Origin: Streptomyces corynorhini
GTDB taxonomy: Bacteria > Actinomycetota > Actinomycetes > Streptomycetales > Streptomycetaceae
Direction: 5' to 3'
DNA: 64,000 bases
NCBI RefSeq assembly: GCF_003346515.1
Contig: NZ_QQNA01000060.1
Location: 1-64,000, forward strand
The notes under the pieces were generated by a model, which saw only the letters and a list, made by a program, of their open reading frames with translations, was not told the origin of the DNA and made no database searches. This document shows, in pieces, positions 52,606 to 61,283 of the stretch (the stretch's first letter is position 1; each line of letters begins with the position of its first letter). A program made the translations under genes and the position numbers.

Positions 52606-53811
52606 TCAGTGGTCGCTCGCTACCGTCTGACGTGTGCGGTCGGATCCGACGCGCAGGATCCCGGCGGCCACAGCGGTGATCGCACACAGCAGGGTCAGCA
52701 GCACGAAGGCGTGGTTCAGGGCGACAAGGTGGGTCAACCAGCCGATGACGGCGGGGCCGGCGAGCATGCCCACGTAGCCGAGCCCGGCGACACGGGAGAC
52801 ATTGGCCCCCGCGGCGGCGGGGTCGGCGTGCCCGGCGGCGCTGAACAACTGCGGGACGCAGCCGGACAGGCCCAGCCCGAACAGCGCCCAACCCGCGAAG
52901 GCGGCCCATATCCACGGGGAGACGGCGACGATCGTGATGCCGACGGCGGCTGTCGCCGCGCCGTGACGCAGGATCGGCATGGAGCCGAACCGGGCGACGA
53001 GACGGTCGGCGAGCAGTCGGCCGACGGTCATGGCCGCCGCGAAGGTGCCGTACGCGAACGCGGCAGTGCTCGCGGACGCTCCGAGGACGTCCTTCAACTG
53101 CAGGGCGCTCCAGTCGTTGGCGGCGCCCTCGCACAACATGACCATCAGCGCCAGGACCGCGAGGATCCAGATGCGCCGGCCTGCGCCGCCCCGCCCGGCG
53201 GGCGACGACGCCCGCTCGGCCTCCCCCGCGGAGTCGGCGTCGGCGACGGCGGGCGCGGCCGGCAGCAGTGCGCGTGCCGAGGCCAGGGCGATCACGATGC
53301 CGAGGGCTCCCACCGCGGTCATACCCGCGGCCGGGCCCAGGCCGGAGCTGGCCGTAGCGGCTCCGACCAGCGCGGCGAGGACCCCGCCGACCGAGAATGT
53401 GGCGTGGAAGGCCGACATGACGGGCCTACCGTACGCCTGCTCCACGTGCACGGCGTGGGCGTTCATGCTCACGTCCAGGCAGCCGTTGCAGAAGCCGAAG
53501 ACCAGCAAGGCACCCGCCAGCGCCCACGGCCGCGAGGAGACGCCGGGCAGCACCAGAGCCGCGCTGCACAGCACTCCGGCGGCGGGCACGACTACGCGCG
53601 CTCCGAGAGCGTCGGTCAGACGCCCGGCCACCTGCATGCCCATGAAGGCCCCCAGCCCCAGCAGGACCAGCAGCCCGCCGAGCGTCGCGTGACTGATGCC
53701 CACGCGCTCTTCGATGGCGGGGATATTGACCACCCACGCGCCCATCACGGTGCCGCAAAGGATGAAGTAGGCAAAAGTTGCCACGCGGGCGGCTCGAAGC
53801 GAGTCTCTCAT
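52606..53811 (-). CDS. MFS transporter
   Basis: 401 residues with about twelve membrane helices of the sugar/drug type. The start reads MRDSLRAARVATFAYFILCG; N-half pattern ATLGGLLVLLGLGAFMGMQVAGRLTDALGAR; a central loop of about 30 residues rich in Ala/Asp/Glu; C-half SMPILRHGAATAAVGITIV. Neither candidate start has a ribosome site, but TTGTCA (53848-53843) and TACGGT (53824-53819) on the minus strand, 18 bases apart, place transcription initiation at the ATG 53811, implying a leaderless message. A CGAACA/TGTTCG dyad lies just upstream. Probably exports or imports a sugar regulated by DeoR. Confidence 0.87.
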   Translation of the reverse strand: MRDSLRAARVATFAYFILCGTVMGAWVVNIPAIEERVGISHATLGGLLVLLGLGAFMGMQVAGRLTDALGARVVVPAAGVLCSAALVLPGVSSRPWALAGALLVFGFCNGCLDVSMNAHAVHVEQAYGRPVMSAFHATFSVGGVLAALVGAATASSGLGPAAGMTAVGALGIVIALASARALLPAAPAVADADSAGEAERASSPAGRGGAGRRIWILAVLALMVMLCEGAANDWSALQLKDVLGASASTAAFAYGTFAAAMTVGRLLADRLVARFGSMPILRHGAATAAVGITIVAVSPWIWAAFAGWALFGLGLSGCVPQLFSAAGHADPAAAGANVSRVAGLGYVGMLAGPAVIGWLTHLVALNHAFVLLTLLCAITAVAAGILRVGSDRTRQTVASDH

Positions 53812-53818
53812 GACGGCA

Positions 53819-53848
53819 ACCGTAACGAACATTCCGAGCGATTGACAA
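53819..53848 (-). promoter_or_regulatory. Promoter of the MFS-HAD operon
   Basis: On the minus strand, TTGTCA and TACGGT are spaced by 18 bases, and seven bases then separate the -10 from the ATG at 53811. This fits a leaderless transcript. One CGAACA half-site (53826-53831) lies in the spacer. Confidence 0.5.
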
Positions 53849-53857
53849 GCGCAGTTT

Positions 53858-53876
53858 CGAACACATCACATGTTCG
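53858..53876. promoter_or_regulatory. CGAACA-N7-TGTTCG dyad
   Basis: Perfect 6-base arms with a 7-base spacer lie just upstream of the -35 of the MFS-HAD operon. A third CGAACA copy overlaps the promoter spacer. It is a probable operator, with the DeoR protein the obvious candidate. Confidence 0.55.
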
Positions 53877-53963
53877 TTTCACGGCCTCCGCCCCGCCATC
53901 AGCGACACAGACCGGCACGGAATGATCGCGCAGACCGTCAGGAAGCCGGTCAGTTGATCGGAT

Positions 53964-54200
53964 ATGTCTCTCCGGCTGCTGATCGCCGATGCGATGGGGG
54001 ACCGGATCGAGCCGTGGACGCCCGCCGATGCGGCCCGTGGGCGAAGACGGGCAGACCACCGTCAGACCCTTGAGGCCATTGCGTGGAAGTACCGCAGCTG
54101 CCGGCCCTGGCGAGACGTGCCCGGCGGACTCAGCCCGTTCCAGGCCGCACGCAGGCGCCTGATCAGGCGGGGCAGGCGGGACTGTGACGCCAGGGCCTAG
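53964..54200 (+). mobile_element. IS5-family transposase fragment
   Basis: The frame reads GDRIEPWTPADAARGRRRADHRQTLEAIAWKYRSCRPWRDVP and then GLSPFQAARRRLIR, the N-terminal helical domain (DUF4096) that precedes the DDE domain in IS5-type transposases. The catalytic domain and the element's end are missing; the frame runs out at 54200, next to the GNAT gene. No terminal inverted repeats were seen. This is a dead remnant marking past transposition. Confidence 0.7.
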
Positions 54201-54667
54201 AGCGCCTTCTCGAAGAACACGCTTTCCGGATCGCCGCGATACGTTCCGAAGCCCTCCGTCGGCGCATAACCGCTGGAGGTGTAGAGCCTCACCGCCTCGG
54301 CCAGCAGGGCGCCGGTCTCCAGGACCATCCGTATCCGCCCCGCCTCGCGCGCGCTCTGCTCCAGCGCGGCCAGAATCCGGCGCGACAACCCCTGCCCGCG
54401 CGCCTCGGGCACCACGAACATCCGCTTCAGCTCCGCGTCCCCGCGCGCGTACCCCTCGTCCGGGGCATCCTGGGCGCGCCATCCGCCGGAAGCGACGGGC
54501 GCGTCCGCGGCGTACCCGAGGAGATAGATCCCGTTCGGCGGATCGAAGTACGCGGACCGCAGGGGCGTCACATCGCCGGACCCGTACCTGCGGGTGTACT
54601 CCGCCTGGGCCTGGCCGTCCAGGGCGACTGCGTCGGGGTGGTCATAGGAGATGGTCTGGATTTTCAC
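54197..54667 (-). CDS. GNAT-family N-acetyltransferase
   Basis: 156 residues with the acetyl-CoA-binding motif KRMFVVPEARGQGLSRRIL (about 81-99) and MVLETGALLAEAVRLYTSSGY, the fold's last strands. It acetylates an amine of an unknown small molecule or protein. The ATG is clear. It overlaps the end of the IS5 fragment by four bases on the other strand, so its 3' end is the right boundary of the disturbed region. Confidence 0.9.
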   Translation of the reverse strand: MKIQTISYDHPDAVALDGQAQAEYTRRYGSGDVTPLRSAYFDPPNGIYLLGYAADAPVASGGWRAQDAPDEGYARGDAELKRMFVVPEARGQGLSRRILAALEQSAREAGRIRMVLETGALLAEAVRLYTSSGYAPTEGFGTYRGDPESVFFEKAL

Positions 54668-54705
54668 GGTTCACCACCCTACGCACCCCGCGTACGAGGC
54701 ACGCC

Positions 54706-54741
54706 GTGCGGGGTCCGGGCCACTCGGCCCGGACCCCGCAC
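54706..54741 (-). terminator. Strong terminator hairpin
   Basis: GTGCGGGGTCCGGGCC and its exact complement, GGCCCGGACCCCGCAC, form a perfect 16-bp stem with loop ACTC. It is 43 bases past the stop of the small membrane protein gene. Confidence 0.8.
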
Positions 54742-54783
54742 GCGCACGGCTCACCGGCCCGCGCGACTCATCGGCTCATCCGC

Positions 54784-54966
54784 TCAGCGGCCGATTTCCT
54801 TCCGGTTGATCCGGCGCAGTCTGCGCCGCTGCGACGGGTCCAGCATCAGATAGGCCGCCGTCGGCACACCGATCACCACCAGCAGTGCGAACCAGAAACC
54901 GATCAGTGGCCACAGGAGAAGGCCCACGGCCACTCCCCCGATGGCGATCTTCGCGTTTGTCGACAT
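54784..54966 (-). CDS. Small two-helix membrane protein
   Basis: 60 residues: two transmembrane stretches (about 5-16 and 20-40, AIGGVAVGLLLWPLIGFWFA and LLVVIGVPTAAYLML) and a basic tail (RRRLRRINRKEIGR), so the C-terminus is inside. The ATG follows a GGAGG-rich leader. The function is unknown. It lies between the GNAT and desaturase genes and ends before a very strong hairpin. Confidence 0.7.
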   Translation of the reverse strand: MSTNAKIAIGGVAVGLLLWPLIGFWFALLVVIGVPTAAYLMLDPSQRRRLRRINRKEIGR

Positions 54967-55035
54967 CTCCCACGCCTCCTCTGCGGCTCGGCCGCTCCCT
55001 GCTCAGTGAACGTGCGCGACCGTCCGGCAGTTCCA

Positions 55036-56166
55036 CTATGCGCCCGCGCGCAGCGGTTCGCCGACCTCGTGCAGATGACCGAGTGCCTGACGGTACGAAT
55101 CGACGAGTCCTGTTTCGGTGTACGGGAGCCCCAGCCCGCGACAGTGGGCGCGTACCAGCGGCTGGGCGAGCCGCAGGTGGGGGCGGGGCATGCTGGGGAA
55201 AAGGTGGTGTTCGATCTGGTAGTTCAGGCCACCGAGGAACCAGTCGGTGAGGACTGAGCCCCGGATGTTCCGCGAGGTGAGGACCTGGCGGCGCAGATGC
55301 CCCCAGCCCTCGCTGTTCTCGGGGTCGGGCATCTCCATACCCTTGTGGTTGGGCGCGAACGCCATCCCGAGATGGAGACCGAGCAGCATCTGGTGGACCA
55401 GCGCGAAGGCGACGGCCTGGCCGACGGTCAGGGTGGTGAGCAGCAGGGCCGCGTAGCCGACGACGTGTGCCGCGAGCAGCGCGCCCTCCACGGCCCTGCG
55501 GCGCGGGGGTATGCCGCCGCTCTCACGGGAGAGGACGGCCTGGAAGCCGTACACCTTGAGTGCGATGCCCTCCAGGGTGGTCAGCGGGAAGAACAGCCAC
55601 GCCTGGTGCCGGGTGAGCCAGCGACGCAGCCCTGAACGGTCCCGGGTCTGGTGCTGGGTGAAGACCAGGATGTCGGCCTTGACGTCGGGATCCTTGTCAA
55701 TGTGGTTGGGGTTGGCGTGGTGCCGGTTGTGCTTGTCGTTCCACCATTCCTGACTCATGCCGAGCAGCAGATTGGCGTGGACGAGCTGGATGAGACGTCC
55801 CTTCCTCCGGTCGGCGGTGATCTGCGCGTGTCCCGCGTCGTGGCCGACGAACGCCATGCGCGCGGACAGAACCGCCAGGGGCGGGGCCAGCGCCAGCGTC
55901 CACCAGGAGGGGCCGAGCAGGACCATCCCGGCGACGATCGCGGCCAGCAGCAGGAGGTTGACGGTGATGCCCCGGAGATACCAGCCCGCTCGGCGTTCCA
56001 GGAGTCCCTGCTCCTTCACCATCCTCAGGAGCGGGGTGAAATCGCTGCCTCCCGCGCGTGCCGTCGCGGGCTCGGTCACGACCGGGTGCGCCGGCGGGGC
56101 CGTGGGCTCCGCCGGTACGGGATCGGGTACGGGCTCCACGACGGGGGCCGCGGCGGCTCGGGGCAT
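55036..56166 (-). CDS. Fatty acid desaturase (acyl-lipid/acyl-CoA type)
   Basis: 376 residues, integral membrane, with the three histidine boxes of di-iron desaturases: HDAGH (109-113), HNRHH (146-150) and QIEHH (ending 320-321), plus a HLGMAFAPNH region. It introduces a double bond into membrane lipid acyl chains, changing fluidity. An N-terminal Pro/Ala-rich stretch of 45 residues is disordered. The ATG follows GGAGACAGAC. The 5' region upstream, before the SNF2 gene, is unusual in having two sets of short tandem repeats, which may affect expression. Confidence 0.92.
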   Translation of the reverse strand: MPRAAAAPVVEPVPDPVPAEPTAPPAHPVVTEPATARAGGSDFTPLLRMVKEQGLLERRAGWYLRGITVNLLLLAAIVAGMVLLGPSWWTLALAPPLAVLSARMAFVGHDAGHAQITADRRKGRLIQLVHANLLLGMSQEWWNDKHNRHHANPNHIDKDPDVKADILVFTQHQTRDRSGLRRWLTRHQAWLFFPLTTLEGIALKVYGFQAVLSRESGGIPPRRRAVEGALLAAHVVGYAALLLTTLTVGQAVAFALVHQMLLGLHLGMAFAPNHKGMEMPDPENSEGWGHLRRQVLTSRNIRGSVLTDWFLGGLNYQIEHHLFPSMPRPHLRLAQPLVRAHCRGLGLPYTETGLVDSYRQALGHLHEVGEPLRAGA

Positions 56167-56220
56167 GTCTGTCTCCGGTCTGTCGGCATGGCAGGTGAGG
56201 GCGGTCAGGGCAGGGCAAGA

Positions 56221-56240
56221 CAGGTCAGGTCAGGTCAGGG
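56221..56240. repeat. CAGGT tandem repeat
   Basis: Three copies of CAGGT followed by CAGGG in tandem, 55 bases upstream of the desaturase start. It is a possible slippage site. Confidence 0.7.
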
Positions 56241-56298
56241 AGAGGCGGCTCGGGAAGAGAGGGGTGAGGGGTGAGAGGAGTGGAGAGGTCACGCGGAC

Positions 56299-56349
56299 CT
56301 CGCTCGCCCTCCTGACTCGCTCGCCCTCTTGACTCGCTCGCCCTCTTGA
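56299..56349. repeat. Three 17-base tandem repeats
   Basis: The unit CTCGCTCGCCCTCTTGA occurs three times without spacer (56299-56315 with one mismatch, 56316-56332, 56333-56349). Its 17-base period suggests slippage or a multi-turn protein site. Confidence 0.85.
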
Positions 56350-56571
56350 AACGTACGGTCGCGCGACGTGGCGGACCATGAGGCAATCCCCCCGAACCCA
56401 TGGGGGGTTTACGGGGACCAGGGGTGTCTCTGAGTGCACCGACGCGAGTCCCCGGCAGACCGGGGCGTGCGCCCGGTCACCGGAGGCGCGGCGCCCGCGA
56501 GGCCGTGAGGATGAGGTACCCTCGGCCGCCTCGACCCGCCAGTAGTCAAACTTGAGGAGTGTATTTTTCCC

Positions 56572-59500
56572 GTGCGCAGGCTCCCTGTGGCATCACTCTC
56601 CGGGATCGCCGGAATCGCCCGCGGCTCCACCGTCTTCCTTCCCTCGGATCCCGCCCGTGCGGGCAGGATCGTCTCCTGGCAGCCCGAGAGTCCCTCGCAA
56701 GCCGATGGCGCCACCGACCGCACCCCCGGGAGCGCTGCCGGGAGCGCTCCCGGCGCCGTACGGCCGCCGTCGGGCACCGGCTCCCTGGAGCCCGGGGCCT
56801 CGGAGCCCGGCGCCCTGGAGCACGGCGCCTCTGAGCCCGTCCAGGCACCGGGCGGCCGTGAGCAGGAAACGGAGAAGCTGGTCGTCGTCGACGCCGAGGG
56901 CCGTCTGCGGACGGTCGGAGCCGTGTCGATGCCGGTGCCGGTCGCGCTTCCACTGCTCACCAGGGCGCGCACCTCGCCGCACGTCTCGCCCTCGTCCGCC
57001 TTTTGGGGCTCGGCGGCGCTGCTCGCGCTCCGGCTGGCCGCCCAGGGGAAGATGTTGCCCGGCATCACCGCCGCGGGGTACGACGCGTGGCGGGCCGGGC
57101 CGCTGGACGCCGAGGACCTCGACCGGATCCGTGCCCTCGCGGCCTCGATGCCGCCCACCGCACACGCCGTGCCGTTGGACGCCTCGGGCCCCGGACCGTT
57201 TCTGCTCCCTGCGCCCGAAGGGCTGCTGCGGGAGTTCCTCGACGCGGTGATCGACGGGCTGCCACGCACCCCTGGCGCCCCGATCGCCGCCGGCGGACCG
57301 GCCTTCGCCGCCGTAGCACCGTCCCGCCGGTTCCCCGAACTGCGCGACTGGGCCGGTGATGTGGCCGCCGGGCACGACGCGGGCATACGGCTCTCGCTCC
57401 GCGTCGAGCTGCCCGGCCTCACCGACGCGGGCGCCACGGAAACGAATCCCACGACTCCCACGAACCCGAACAAGTCCACGAACCCGACCCAGTCCACGGA
57501 CTCCACGAACTCCACGGAGTTCACCGAGTTCACAGACTCCACGGACTTCACGAACTCCACGGACTTCAGCGACTCGCGCCGGTCCGCCACCGGGCCGACC
57601 GGGCCGACCGGGGCCACCGCCACACCCGCCGCCGCCTTCCGCGCCGTGCTCCAGTTGCACAGCGTCAGCGATCCGACGGCCGTCGCGGACGCGCGCGCCG
57701 TGTGGTCCGGCTCGGCAGGGACGGCCTTCGGCCCGCGGGCCCGGATGGACGCACTGCTGGCGCTGCGCCGGGCCGCGCGGGCGTGGCCGCCGCTGGCGCC
57801 GCTGCTCTCCGCCGCCGTTCCCGACAGCGTCGAACTCGCCGACGAGGACGTGACGGAGCTGCTCGGCGAGGCGTCGTACGCGCTCGCCGCGACCGGCGTC
57901 CAGGTGCACTGGCCCCGGGACCTGGCACGCACGCTCACCGCGAGCGCGACCATCGGCCTGCCGGGTGCCGGGGAGCACCCGGACACGGGCACCGCTGACG
58001 CGGCGAGCGGCCCGACGGCGGCGGAACGGGCCGAGAGCGACCTGCCGTCCTTGCTCTCCGCCGATACCCTGCTCTCCTTCACCTGGCAGTTCGCGCTCGG
58101 AGACCTGCGGCTCGACCGCGCCGAGCTGGACCGGCTCGCCGAGGCGAGCCGCCCTGTCGTACGACTGCGCGACCAGTGGGTACTGATCGATCCGGCCCAG
58201 GCCCGGCGCGCCCGGGACAGCCGCGACCGCGCACTGACCCCGGTCGACGCGCTGGAAGCCGTACTGACCGGTTCCACCGAGGCCGACGGCCGCCGGGTCC
58301 CCGTCCACGCGACCGGCGCCCTCGCCGCCCTGCGCGACCTGCTCGCCGACCCGGAACGCGCGGAGCAGCGGATCGGACAGCCCGCCGCGCTCGCCGCGAC
58401 CCTGCGCGACTACCAGCTGCGCGGCCTCAACTGGCTGCACCGCATGACGTCCCTCGGGCTCGGCGGCTGCCTCGCGGACGACATGGGGCTGGGCAAGACC
58501 ATCACCCTGATCGCCCTCCATCTGCACCGCGCGGCCATTCCGGCGGCGGCGGGTCCGACCCTGGTCGTCTGTCCCGCCTCGCTGATGGGCAACTGGCAGC
58601 GGGAGATCGAACGGTTCGCCCCTGGCACTCCCGTACGCCGGTTCCACGGCTCCTCGCGCACCCTGCGGGCCCTGGCGGACGGCGAGTTCGTCCTCACCAC
58701 GTACGGCACCATGCGGCTGGACGCGGCGCGGCTCGCCGACGTCGACTGGGGGCTGGTCGTCGCCGACGAGGCGCAGCACGTCAAGAACCCGTACTCCGCG
58801 ACCGCCAGACAGCTGCGCACCATCGGGGGCCGCGCCAGGGTCGCGCTCTCCGGCACGCCCGTCGAGAACAATCTCTCCGAGCTGTGGGCCCTCCTCGACT
58901 GGACGACCCCAGGACTGCTCGGCCGCCTCGGCACCTTCCGTACCCGCTACGCCCGGTCCGTGGAGAGCGGCGAGGACCCGGCGGCCGCCGAGCGGCTCGC
59001 CGCCCTCGTCCGGCCGTTCCTGCTGCGCCGCCGCAAGTCCGACCCCGGCATCGCGCCCGAGCTGCCGCCCAAGACCGAGACCGACCGGGCCGTCTCCCTC
59101 ACCGGGGAACAGGCCGGGCTGTACGAGGCGGTGGTACGGGAGACCCTCGCGGCGATCGCCGGGGCGGCCGGGATCGAGCGGCGCGGGCTGATCGTCAAAC
59201 TGCTGACCTCGCTCAAACAGATCTGCAACCATCCGGCGCAGTACCTGAAGGAGGAACGGCCGCTCCTCGCGGGCCGTTCCGGGAAACTGGAGCTGCTGGA
59301 CGAGCTGCTCGACACCATCCTGGCGGAGGGGGCGAGCGTGCTGGTCTTCACCCAGTACGTGGCGATGGCGCGGCTGTTGGAGGAGCATCTGGCGGCGCGC
59401 GGCGTGCCGACACGCTTCCTGCACGGCGGCACGCCGATTCCCGAGCGCGAGGCCATGGTCGACCGCTTCCAGAGCGGCGGGATTCCCGTCTTCCTGCTGT

Positions 59501-59805
59501 CGCTGAAGGCGGCGGGCACGGGGCTCAACCTCACCCGCGCCGAGCATGTCGTGCACTTCGACCGCTGGTGGAACCCGGCCGTCGAGGCGCAGGCGACGGA
59601 CCGCGCGTACCGGATCGGCCAGGACCGGCCCGTACAGGTGCACCGGATCATCACCGAGGGCACGATCGAGGACCGCATCGCCGAGATGCTGGCGCGCAAA
59701 CAGCGGCTGGCCGACGCGGTGCTGGGCTCGGGCGAGGCCGCACTGACCGAGTTGACCGACGCCGAACTGGCGGATCTGGTGGAGCTGCGAGGGAGCACGC
59801 GATGA
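56572..59805 (+). CDS. SNF2-type DEAD/DEAH helicase
   Basis: 1077 residues. The first 500 residues form an N-terminal region of unknown fold (SNF2 substrate-adaptor-like), with an Asn/Thr/Ser-rich linker at about 290-335. The SNF2 ATPase follows: motif I DDMGLGKTITL (near 634-645), DEAQ box VADEAQH (near 731), motif III LSGTPVENN, and the C-terminal lobe with VFTQYVAMARLLEEHL, LLSLKAAGTGLNLTRA and the arginine finger region DRAYRIGQDRPV. It is an ATP-dependent DNA translocase. It overlaps the SWIM gene by four bases (ATGA), so the two form a complex or pathway. The GTG start has GAGGAG twelve bases upstream. Confidence 0.92.
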   Translation: MRRLPVASLSGIAGIARGSTVFLPSDPARAGRIVSWQPESPSQADGATDRTPGSAAGSAPGAVRPPSGTGSLEPGASEPGALEHGASEPVQAPGGREQETEKLVVVDAEGRLRTVGAVSMPVPVALPLLTRARTSPHVSPSSAFWGSAALLALRLAAQGKMLPGITAAGYDAWRAGPLDAEDLDRIRALAASMPPTAHAVPLDASGPGPFLLPAPEGLLREFLDAVIDGLPRTPGAPIAAGGPAFAAVAPSRRFPELRDWAGDVAAGHDAGIRLSLRVELPGLTDAGATETNPTTPTNPNKSTNPTQSTDSTNSTEFTEFTDSTDFTNSTDFSDSRRSATGPTGPTGATATPAAAFRAVLQLHSVSDPTAVADARAVWSGSAGTAFGPRARMDALLALRRAARAWPPLAPLLSAAVPDSVELADEDVTELLGEASYALAATGVQVHWPRDLARTLTASATIGLPGAGEHPDTGTADAASGPTAAERAESDLPSLLSADTLLSFTWQFALGDLRLDRAELDRLAEASRPVVRLRDQWVLIDPAQARRARDSRDRALTPVDALEAVLTGSTEADGRRVPVHATGALAALRDLLADPERAEQRIGQPAALAATLRDYQLRGLNWLHRMTSLGLGGCLADDMGLGKTITLIALHLHRAAIPAAAGPTLVVCPASLMGNWQREIERFAPGTPVRRFHGSSRTLRALADGEFVLTTYGTMRLDAARLADVDWGLVVADEAQHVKNPYSATARQLRTIGGRARVALSGTPVENNLSELWALLDWTTPGLLGRLGTFRTRYARSVESGEDPAAAERLAALVRPFLLRRRKSDPGIAPELPPKTETDRAVSLTGEQAGLYEAVVRETLAAIAGAAGIERRGLIVKLLTSLKQICNHPAQYLKEERPLLAGRSGKLELLDELLDTILAEGASVLVFTQYVAMARLLEEHLAARGVPTRFLHGGTPIPEREAMVDRFQSGGIPVFLLSLKAAGTGLNLTRAEHVVHFDRWWNPAVEAQATDRAYRIGQDRPVQVHRIITEGTIEDRIAEMLARKQRLADAVLGSGEAALTELTDAELADLVELRGSTR
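57440..57575 (+). repeat. Low-complexity coding repeats in the SNF2-type gene
   Basis: The CC-ACG-AAC / CC-ACG-GAC-TTC type units repeat through this stretch (encoding N-S-T and T-D/E-F pieces, such as STDSTNSTEFTEFTDSTDF). Copy number may vary among strains and lengthen or shorten the linker without changing the frame. Confidence 0.7.
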
Positions 59806-61283
59806 GCGGCACGGATCGTACGGCCGAGGACGAGGCGCGCACCTTCGCCGCGTCACCGCCCGCCCGGGGCCAGGGGTTCGCGGTCACCTGGTGGGGCCGG
59901 GCGTGGCTGAAGGCGCTTGAGGACGCCGCCCTGGACGGGGCACAGTTGCGGAAGGGGCGCACGCGGGCGCGGGAGGGGGCGGTCGGGGCCGTTTCGGTGC
60001 GGCCGGGCCGTATCACCGCTGTCGTACGGGACAGGGACGGGTCCGCCCACCGCAGCGATGTCCTGCTGCGGCGGCTGACGGACGAGGAGTGGGACCGGTT
60101 CGTGGCGATGGCGGCGGACCGGGCGGCCCATGTCGCGGCGCTGCTCGACCGGGACATGCCGCCGCACCTGGTGGAGGACGCGGCGAGCGCGGGGGTGGAG
60201 CTGCTGCCCGGCATGGGCGATCTGGAGCCGGAGTGCGACTGCGGGGCGTGGGACCACTGTGCGCATTCGGCCGCGCTCTGCTACCAGTTGGCGCGGCTGC
60301 TGGACCAGGACCCCTTCGTACTGCTGCTGTTGCGCGGGCGGAACGAGCACCGACTGCTCGACGCGCTGCAACGGCGCGTCGCGCCGACGGCGGCAGCGGA
60401 CGGCGAATCCGCGGCGAGCGGCGTTCCGGCCGACAGGGGGACGGGGGCCGGTGTGGACGCCGTGACGGCCTTCGCCGCGCGGGACGCGGTGCCCCCGCTG
60501 CCCGCTCCCCCGCTCGTGCCGGCGGAGCCGGGACAGCCGCCGTCCCTGGACACGGAGAGCGCGCCACCGGCCGGTGTCGACGCGGGGGCGCTGGAGTTCC
60601 TGGCCTCGGCGGCCGCGGCACGCGCCCTGCGGATGCTCTCCGACGCGCTGCGTCCGGACCACGGGCAGCAGCCGTTCGAGGAGGAATTGACGGTACGTCA
60701 GGATTGCGTCCGGCTGGCCGCGACCGCTCCCACGCCTTCGACCTCGGCCGCGCACTTGCCCTTGCCCTTGCCCGTGTCCTTGCCCGAGGAGCCGACCGCC
60801 GGGCGGCTCGCGGGCGGCAGCGGCCGACCGGCGCGGGAGCTGGATGCGGCGGTGCGCGCGTGGCGGTACGGGGGAGCCGAGGGGCTGGCCGTACTGGACG
60901 GGGAGTGGGCGCCTGATCCGGCGGATGTCATCCGGGCGCAGGCCGCCCTCGACACGGCCTGGGAGGACGGCGACCGGCCCGCGCTGCGGCGCTCGGGTCC
61001 GGGCTCAGGCTCGGGCTCGGACTCGGGCGTGCGCTCGGGCTCGGGTCCGGGCTCAGGTCCGGGCTCAGGTCCGGGCTCGGACTCGGATTCGGACTCAGGC
61101 TCAGGCTCGGTCCGGTGGAGAGTGACCGGCTCGTCGGTGGAGCTGCGGTACGGGGCCGACGGGCGTTGGTGGCCCTACCGCGAGGAGCGCGGCCGGTGGT
61201 CTCCGGTGGGGCCGGGAGACCACGATCCGTCGGTGGCACTGACGGTCGCGATCGCGGCTGCGGCTCCGGACACGCCGGAGTGA
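59802..61283 (+). CDS. SWIM zinc-finger protein
   Basis: 493 residues with the zinc-binding SWIM core CDCGAWDHCAHSAALCYQLA (Cys-x-Cys...Cys-x-His, near 146-158), preceded by a beta-rich domain (about 25-130) with GFAVTWWGRAWLKALED at its start. A long middle part is Ala/Pro-rich. A Gly/Ser/Asp low-complexity linker (about 404-440, GPGSGSGSD-like units) precedes a C-terminal WRVTGSSVELRYGADGRWW domain. SWIM domains pair with SNF2-type enzymes and DNA or protein. Its ATG overlaps the stop of the SNF2-type gene. Confidence 0.9.
   Translation: MSGTDRTAEDEARTFAASPPARGQGFAVTWWGRAWLKALEDAALDGAQLRKGRTRAREGAVGAVSVRPGRITAVVRDRDGSAHRSDVLLRRLTDEEWDRFVAMAADRAAHVAALLDRDMPPHLVEDAASAGVELLPGMGDLEPECDCGAWDHCAHSAALCYQLARLLDQDPFVLLLLRGRNEHRLLDALQRRVAPTAAADGESAASGVPADRGTGAGVDAVTAFAARDAVPPLPAPPLVPAEPGQPPSLDTESAPPAGVDAGALEFLASAAAARALRMLSDALRPDHGQQPFEEELTVRQDCVRLAATAPTPSTSAAHLPLPLPVSLPEEPTAGRLAGGSGRPARELDAAVRAWRYGGAEGLAVLDGEWAPDPADVIRAQAALDTAWEDGDRPALRRSGPGSGSGSDSGVRSGSGPGSGPGSGPGSDSDSDSGSGSVRWRVTGSSVELRYGADGRWWPYREERGRWSPVGPGDHDPSVALTVAIAAAAPDTPE
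61003..61115 (+). repeat. Gly/Ser coding repeats in the SWIM gene
   Basis: Units of CTCAGGTCCGGG and CTCGGACTCGG alternate here, giving GPGSG and SDSDS runs in the protein. It is a slippage-prone in-frame linker. Confidence 0.75.

Larger units (their letters stand above)
56167..56571. other. Divergent intergenic region with repeats
   Basis: 405 bases between the desaturase and SNF2-type gene starts. It contains CAGGT tandem repeats (56221-56240) and a 17-base unit in three tandem copies (56299-56349). Beyond these, no gene is supported. An ATTTTT-rich stretch about 15 bases before the SNF2 gene start is unusual. Confidence 0.6.

Noticed and set aside
53964-54200. Intact insertion sequence
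   Set aside because: Only the N-terminal transposase domain is present; the DDE catalytic part and terminal inverted repeats are missing.
56299-56349. CRISPR-like repeat array
   Set aside because: The 17-base units abut directly with no spacers and there are no cas genes, so this is a simple tandem repeat.
56572-61283. SNF2-SWIM pair as a phage defence island
   Set aside because: No nuclease, methylase, integrase or other defence gene is adjacent, so the claim is not supported beyond a possibility.
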